Assembly: GCA_002348095.1 (NCBI GenBank) | Contig: DDYT01000035.1 | Span: 1-18,168, forward strand | DNA from: Erysipelotrichaceae bacterium UBA2227 | GTDB taxonomy: Bacteria > Bacillota_I > Bacilli_A > Erysipelotrichales > Erysipelotrichaceae | Direction: 5' to 3' | Length of the DNA: 18,168 nt | In this document: positions 14,778-18,168 of the stretch, in pieces | Layout of the letters: each line of letters opens with the position of its first letter | Position numbering within the stretch: position 1 is the first letter of the stretch | Made by a program: the position numbers and the translations under genes | Notes under the pieces: model-generated | What the model saw: the letters and a program-made list of their open reading frames with translations, nothing else | Databases searched by the model: none | What the model was told of the DNA's origin: nothing

Positions 14778-15557
14778 TTAATGAATATACGGAGCTAACG
14801 TGCTCAGTATGGCTCGGATGGCTTCTTCGCTGCCGCCGTGAATGAGTTTGACTTCACTGGAAACCGGTCGGGTAAAGGTCTTACGGACTTGGGTCGGAGA
14901 TCCTTTTAGGCCGATATCGCTCGGCTTCAACTGCAATACCTGATTGTTTACGGTTTCAATGGGTTTGTCGAAAGATCCCCAGGCTTCGGTCACGTTCATA
15001 AAGCGCAAATGATCGAGCTGTTCCAGGGTCGTCAGTAAGCAGGGGAAACTGACTTTGAGGGTTTCATCGAAATCCTCATAGTGCTTTTTGACGATGATGT
15101 GATCTTTCGCTACTTCAACGATCTTGCTTACATAGGTAACTTGCGGTATATTCAGACGTTCTGCAACCTGCGGTCCGACTTGCGCCGTATCCCCGTCAAT
15201 GGCCTGACGTCCGGCAAAAATCAGATCCGGATTTACGTTTTTAATGGCAGCAGCCAAAGTATTGGACGTTGCCCAGGTATCGGCACCTGCAAAAGCAGCG
15301 TCACTGATCAATAGGGCGTGATCGACGCCGCGGCCGTAGCATTCACGCAGCATACCGGCGGCTTGGGGAGGTCCCATGGTGATGACGATGACCTGAGCTC
15401 CGTTTGCATCTTTGATTTTCAAAGCGGCTTCCAAAGCACTGGTATCATCGGGATTCATGATCGAATCGACACCTGTCCGGATCAGAGTTCCGGTTTTTGC
15501 ATCGATCAGCATTTCGGTGGTATTCGGGACTTGTTTCATTAATACGACGATTTTCAT
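14778..15557 (-). CDS. etfB: Electron transfer flavoprotein beta subunit
   Basis: A 259-residue Etf beta subunit. The N-terminus MKIVVLMKQVPNTTE and the block GRQAIDGDTAQVGP (residues 117-130) followed by VAERLNIPQVTYV are characteristic. The DGDTAQVGP form is the one seen in clostridial, butyrate-pathway Etf proteins, where the beta subunit binds the second flavin used in bifurcation; mitochondrial-type EtfB, which binds AMP, reads differently here. EtfB and EtfA form the heterodimer that exchanges electrons with Bcd. GAGGTAACA lies just before the ATG. The start is only 4 bases after the bcd stop, which supports coupled synthesis. Confidence 0.95.
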   Translation of the reverse strand: MKIVVLMKQVPNTTEMLIDAKTGTLIRTGVDSIMNPDDTSALEAALKIKDANGAQVIVITMGPPQAAGMLRECYGRGVDHALLISDAAFAGADTWATSNTLAAAIKNVNPDLIFAGRQAIDGDTAQVGPQVAERLNIPQVTYVSKIVEVAKDHIIVKKHYEDFDETLKVSFPCLLTTLEQLDHLRFMNVTEAWGSFDKPIETVNNQVLQLKPSDIGLKGSPTQVRKTFTRPVSSEVKLIHGGSEEAIRAILSTLAPYIH

Positions 15558-15561
15558 GATG

Positions 15562-16689
15562 TTACCTCAAGACCGAAGCGCTGATGACCATGCGTTGTAC
15601 TTCGGACGTTCCTTCATAGATTTCGGTGATTTTGGCATCGCGCATCATCCGTTCGACCGGATACTCGCGGGTGTAACCGTAACCGCCATACAGCTGTACA
15701 GCCATCGTGGTCACGCTCATTGCAGTTTCCGAGGCAAACAGTTTGGCCATGGCTGCTTCAGTGGAATAGTTCTTCTGGGTATCCTTGGCAATCGCTGCTT
15801 TATATACCAGACAACGCGCAGCTTCGATTTGCGTAGCCATATCGGCTAACTTGAACTGAGTGTTCTGAAACTGACTGATCGAGCGGTTGAACTGCTTGCG
15901 ACTCTTTGTATAAGCCACGACTTCATCAAACGCTCCTTGAGCAATCCCCAAAGCTTGTGCGGCGATTCCGATGCGGCCGCCATCCAGTGTACCCATGGCA
16001 ATACCGAAACCTTTGCCTTCTGCACCCAGACGGTTTTCAACCGGGACTTTGACTCTGTCGAACATCAGTTCGCAAGTGCTGGAACCGCGGATGCCCAGTT
16101 TCTTCTCTTTTTTACCGACTGAAAATCCTGGCATGTCTTTTTCCAGGATAAAGGCGGTGATTCCTTTGGTTCCTTTGGACGCATCGGTCATGGCAAAGAT
16201 GATATAAATATCAGCATAGCCGGCATTGGTGATAAAGATTTTTGATCCGGTAATCTCGTAATAACCGTCCTTTAGGACCGCGGTCGTTTTCTGACCGGCC
16301 GCATCGGTTCCGGCATTGGGTTCCGTTAATGCGAATGCACCCAGTTTTTCACCGGTATTAAGCGGCACGAGATACTTTTGCTTCTGTTCTTCAGTTCCGT
16401 AGGTATAAATCGGGTTTGCGGCAAGGGATGTGTGTGCTGAAAGGATTACTCCGGTGGTCGCACAGGCCTTGCTGAGCTCTTCGACTGCCAGTATATAGGC
16501 TAAGGTATCGGCTCCGCTGCCGCCATAAGTTACAGGGTAGGGGATGCCCATCATTTTGGCCTTGACCATCTCCTTGACGGTTTCCACCGGAAAGATTTCT
16601 TCTTCATCGACATATGCAGCGATCGGCTTAACAATCTCTGCAGTAAACTGCTGATAAAGCTTTTTCAGTAATAAATGTTTTTCGTTCAT
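15562..16689 (-). CDS. bcd: Butyryl-CoA dehydrogenase (short-chain acyl-CoA dehydrogenase)
   Basis: A 375-residue flavoprotein that reduces crotonyl-CoA to butyryl-CoA (or the reverse), usually in complex with EtfAB. It resembles clostridial Bcd across its length: VEELSKACATTGVILSAHTS near 70-88, the flavin/substrate signature LTEPNAGTD at 121-129, SKIFITNAGYADIYIIFAMTD, LDGGRIGIAAQALGIAQGAF, and the C-terminal EIYEGTSEVQR with the probable catalytic base E359. The first roughly 10 residues are shorter than in clostridial Bcd. GAGGA precedes the ATG. It sits between a MaoC-like hydratase and etfB, which fits a butyrate-forming module. The substrate could be another short acyl-CoA, but C4 is the best guess. 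Confidence 0.93.
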   Translation of the reverse strand: MNEKHLLLKKLYQQFTAEIVKPIAAYVDEEEIFPVETVKEMVKAKMMGIPYPVTYGGSGADTLAYILAVEELSKACATTGVILSAHTSLAANPIYTYGTEEQKQKYLVPLNTGEKLGAFALTEPNAGTDAAGQKTTAVLKDGYYEITGSKIFITNAGYADIYIIFAMTDASKGTKGITAFILEKDMPGFSVGKKEKKLGIRGSSTCELMFDRVKVPVENRLGAEGKGFGIAMGTLDGGRIGIAAQALGIAQGAFDEVVAYTKSRKQFNRSISQFQNTQFKLADMATQIEAARCLVYKAAIAKDTQKNYSTEAAMAKLFASETAMSVTTMAVQLYGGYGYTREYPVERMMRDAKITEIYEGTSEVQRMVISASVLR

Positions 16690-16695
16690 AATTCC

Positions 16696-17118
16696 TCAGT
16701 TGCGCGGCGGCATGATTTCTGCCATGCCGGTAATGACCAGATCGCCGTTTTGATTGACTGCGGTCGTCTCCAGTTTGACACGGTTTTTCTCTTCGTCTTT
16801 TTCAACAACGGTCACTTTGGCCGTGATCGTATCGTTGAGATATACAGGCTTTAAATATTTGATGGATTGTCCCAAATAAATTGAGCCTTCCCCGGGCAGT
16901 TCGGTTCCCAGGATGGCCGAGAACAGGGAAGCCACCAGATGTCCGTGACAGATACGATGTTTGAAACGGGTAGAAGCAGCGTACTCCTCGTTAAGATGAA
17001 CGGGATTGTGATCGCCGCTGACATCCGCGAAGCTTTCGACTTCCGATGAAGTAAACATTTTTGTAAACTCTGCGCTTTGACCGATGGTCAGTTGATGGAT
17101 CGATTTTCCTTGTTGCAT
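16696..17118 (-). CDS. MaoC-like (R)-specific enoyl-CoA hydratase / 3-hydroxybutyryl-CoA dehydratase
   Basis: A 140-residue single hot-dog-fold protein resembling PhaJ, which interconverts (R)-3-hydroxyacyl-CoA and trans-2-enoyl-CoA. The hydratase-2 motif is intact: SGDHNPVHLNEEYA with catalytic D36 and H41, in the same six-residue spacing as D31/H36 of PhaJ. A conserved CHGHLVASLFS helix follows. The frame extends to an ATG at 17151, but AAGGAGG five bases before the ATG at 17118 fixes the start, and the extra 11 residues are unlike the family. As first gene of the bcd-etfBA operon it probably supplies crotonyl-CoA to Bcd, where clostridia use the (S)-specific crotonase Crt. The C4 substrate is inferred from context. 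Confidence 0.87.
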   Translation of the reverse strand: MQQGKSIHQLTIGQSAEFTKMFTSSEVESFADVSGDHNPVHLNEEYAASTRFKHRICHGHLVASLFSAILGTELPGEGSIYLGQSIKYLKPVYLNDTITAKVTVVEKDEEKNRVKLETTAVNQNGDLVITGMAEIMPPRN

Positions 17119-17139
17119 AGCAACCTCCTTGCAATATGA

Positions 17140-17151
17140 ATGAACCTTCAT
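17140..17151. repeat. Palindrome ATGAA-CC-TTCAT at the maoC transcription start
   Basis: A 5-2-5 inverted repeat lies just downstream of the maoC -10 element, covering the likely start of transcription and ending 22 bases before the start codon. On the - strand it extends into the half site TTCATTCA, like half of the FadR (TetR family) operator of Bacillus; the other half does not match. It is a candidate operator for the operon. Confidence 0.4.
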
Positions 17152-17156
17152 GTTTT

Positions 17157-17184
17157 ATTGTATACATTGTGAAGAAATTGTCAA
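17157..17184 (-). promoter_or_regulatory. Promoter of the maoC-bcd-etfBA operon
   Basis: On the - strand, a perfect TTGACA (17179-17184) and TACAAT (17157-17162) are separated by 16 bases. The start codon lies about 40 bases downstream. Confidence 0.75.
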
Positions 17185-17188
17185 TAGA

Positions 17189-17208
17189 TTTGTTAATAAA
17201 ATAACAAA
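17189..17208. repeat. Inverted repeat TTTGTTA-ATAAAA-TAACAAA upstream of the maoC promoter
   Basis: A perfect 7-6-7 inverted repeat lies 4 bases upstream of the maoC -35 element, between the divergent maoC and metN promoters. Placement fits an activator or repressor site. The stretch from here to 17302 has no gene; it is A/T-rich and holds further TTCATG hexamers at 17240 and 17254 and their inverse at 17209. Confidence 0.45.
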
Positions 17209-17302
17209 CATGAAGAATTATTTTTGTAATGGCAATTTTTTCATGGGAAGGGATTCATGTAAAAATTTTCCCTGTTCTATTTATTAAATGTAAAGTTTAG
17301 TA

Positions 17303-17337
17303 TTGACAAACTTTCTGAGTGTGATATTATTACACTC
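17303..17337 (+). promoter_or_regulatory. Promoter of the T-box/metN unit with overlapping palindrome
   Basis: A perfect TTGACA (17303-17308) is 16 bases from TATTAT (17325-17330), which has a TG one base upstream (extended -10). The inverted repeat GAGTGT ... ACACTC (17317-17322 with 17332-17337) frames the -10, so a protein bound there would block RNA polymerase. The gene-free stretch 17119-17610 holds this promoter, the maoC promoter region and the T-box. Confidence 0.75.
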
Positions 17338-17597
17338 GTAAAAACGAAGAAAAGAAAAAGTAGGAAGTGAAAGTTTCACAGAGAGCCCGGTCGCTGAAAA
17401 AGGGTAGTCGGAAACTTCCGAACAATGGTCTTGGAGTTGCATACCGAAGGGAATCCCTTAGGCTATGACGGATGCGCCCGTTAACGCGCTAGAGTATAAC
17501 CGTCTGCGGCGTACTTGAAAAGGCGTATCTAGTGATAGGTATGCGAAAAAAGGTGGTAACACGAGCACTCTCGTCCTTGTCGGATGGGAGTTTTTTT
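17338..17597 (+). promoter_or_regulatory. T-box riboswitch leader (probably tRNA-Met responsive)
   Basis: About 260 bases of untranslated leader with T-box architecture. Stem I has AGTA at about 17360, the AG-bulge motif CAGAGAG at about 17378-17384 and a 3' strand ending GAACAATGGTCTTGGAG. A possible stem II pairs GACGG (17467-17471) with CCGTC (17500-17504). Stem III pairs GCGTATC (17523-17529) with GGTATGC (17538-17544). The T-box AAGGTGGTAACACGAGC is at about 17550-17566. Uncharged tRNA would pair its anticodon with the specifier and its ACCA end with UGGU in the T-box, allowing read-through. ATG at 17425-17427 is the preferred specifier; AAT one base earlier is the alternative register. 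UGGU demands discriminator A73, which fits tRNA-Met and not tRNA-Asn (G73). Confidence 0.9.
17568..17597 (+). terminator. T-box regulated terminator
   Basis: A 9-bp stem CTCTCGTCC/GGATGGGAG (17568-17576 with 17582-17590, two G-T wobbles) with a 5-base loop is followed by seven T. Its 5' arm overlaps the region needed for the T-box antiterminator, so the two forms exclude each other. Confidence 0.9.
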
Positions 17598-17610
17598 ATT
17601 GGAGGTAACG

Positions 17611-18168
17611 ATGATCCGTATCGAAAATCTTACAAAATCGTTTAAAAATGAGAACAGCCGGCTGGTCGCACTTAACAATGTCAGTGCACATATCCAAGAC
17701 GGTGAGTTTTTAGGCATCATCGGTTCCAGCGGTGCCGGCAAGTCCACCCTGATCCGACACCTCAGCCTGATCGAGCAGCCTGACAAAGGCACGATCTGGC
17801 TGGATGATGTTGATTTATTCAAACTCAAAGGCAAGGACCTGATCCGAATGCGACGGCAGTTGGGTATTGTGTTTCAGGGATATCATCTGTTGGAGCAGAA
17901 AAATGTCTTTGAAAACATCGCGTTTCCGCTTCGGCTGGTAAAGTCGGATCCCGCTCAGATCAAACATCGGGTCGAAGAGTTGATTTCACTTGTCGGTCTC
18001 AATGGGAAAGCAACGGCCTATCCGGCTCAGTTGTCCGGCGGTCAGAAACAGCGGGTCGCAATTGCGCGGGCTTTGGCCAGTTCACCTTCCTTGCTTCTGT
18101 GCGATGAACCGACCAGCGCGCTCGATGTCGTTACAACAAAGTCGATTTTGGACTTACTGGTCGAAATC
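17611..18168 (+). CDS. metN: Methionine ABC transporter ATP-binding protein, N-terminal part (3' truncated)
   Basis: 186 codons are open to the end of the window; the full protein is probably about 340 residues. It is an ABC ATPase of the MetN type, which powers uptake of methionine with the MetI permease and MetQ lipoprotein. Visible are Walker A GSSGAGKST (residues 38-46), Q-loop Q89 (IVFQGYHLL), ABC signature LSGGQ (141-145) and Walker B LLLCDEP (161-167). FENIAFPL and TKSILDLL are typical of MetN; the usual DEATSALDP is DEPTSALDV. The C-terminal ACT-like methionine-sensing domain would lie outside. GGAGG at 17601-17605 precedes the ATG. A T-box with a plausible Met specifier and UGGU bulge supports the substrate. 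Another amino acid or D-isomer remains possible. Confidence 0.88.
   Translation, partial: MIRIENLTKSFKNENSRLVALNNVSAHIQDGEFLGIIGSSGAGKSTLIRHLSLIEQPDKGTIWLDDVDLFKLKGKDLIRMRRQLGIVFQGYHLLEQKNVFENIAFPLRLVKSDPAQIKHRVEELISLVGLNGKATAYPAQLSGGQKQRVAIARALASSPSLLLCDEPTSALDVVTTKSILDLLVEI

Noticed and set aside
17119..17151. Start of the MaoC-like protein at 17151
   Set aside because: AAGGAGG five bases before the ATG at 17118 decides the start, and the extension lies at or beyond the predicted transcription start.
17367..17379. Stand-alone hairpin GTGAAA-G-TTTCAC near the start of the leader
   Set aside because: These bases are better explained as the 5' strand of T-box stem I, pairing with GGAAACTTCC at 17410-17419.
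1..18168. Mobile element, CRISPR array, toxin-antitoxin or defence island
   Set aside because: No transposase, integrase, direct-repeat array, tRNA-flanked insertion or abrupt change in composition was seen; gene order is mostly conserved housekeeping.

Overview
The window looks like chromosome of a low-to-mid GC Gram-positive bacterium (Firmicutes/Bacillota). The clues are strong AGGAGG-type ribosome binding sites, the Firmicutes gene order priA-rsmB-rlmN-stp-prkC-rsgA-rpe-thiN with rpmB beside it, a PASTA-domain kinase, a T-box leader, and a clostridial-type butyryl-CoA dehydrogenase/Etf operon. A divergent FtsA and the absence of def, fmt and spoVM from their usual places point tentatively to a non-Bacillus lineage such as Erysipelotrichia. 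That placement is inference.

Layout. (1) 1-7376, + strand: a tightly packed housekeeping operon holding the 3' end of priA, rsmB, rlmN, the stp/prkC phosphatase-kinase pair, rsgA, rpe and thiN. Gaps are tiny or genes overlap, and the operon ends at a bidirectional terminator shared with rpmB (- strand). (2) 7596-10143: a divergent promoter region, then an ftsA-like gene and ftsZ, closed by a GNRA-loop terminator. (3) 10144-10710: a monocistronic small gene for an unrecognised 153-residue protein with its own promoter and terminator. (4) 10711-12385: a HAD phosphatase (-) and a YcdX-like PHP hydrolase (+), divergently transcribed from a region with a good cre-like (CcpA) site. (5) 12382-13656: an OFA-type MFS transporter (-) with its own promoter. 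(6) 13735-17184: a - strand operon, maoC-like hydratase, bcd, etfB, etfA, predicted to convert (R)-3-hydroxybutyryl-CoA to crotonyl-CoA and then butyryl-CoA with electron-transferring flavoprotein. (7) 17303-18168: a promoter, a T-box riboswitch with its terminator, and the 5' part of a metN-like methionine ABC transporter ATPase that runs off the window.

How the genes work together. Regions 1-2 join ribosome maturation and modification (RsmB, RlmN, RsgA, L28), Ser/Thr signalling tied to the cell wall (Stp/PrkC) and cell division (FtsA/FtsZ). Regions 5-7 are transport and fermentation. I see no mobile element, CRISPR array, tRNA or rRNA. Most of the window is ordinary. The points deserving a second look are the FtsA with degenerate nucleotide-binding motifs, the orphan protein after ftsZ, the (R)-hydratase in place of crotonase beside bcd-etfBA with operator-like palindromes, and the T-box, whose specifier register and UGGU bulge together favour tRNA-Met.
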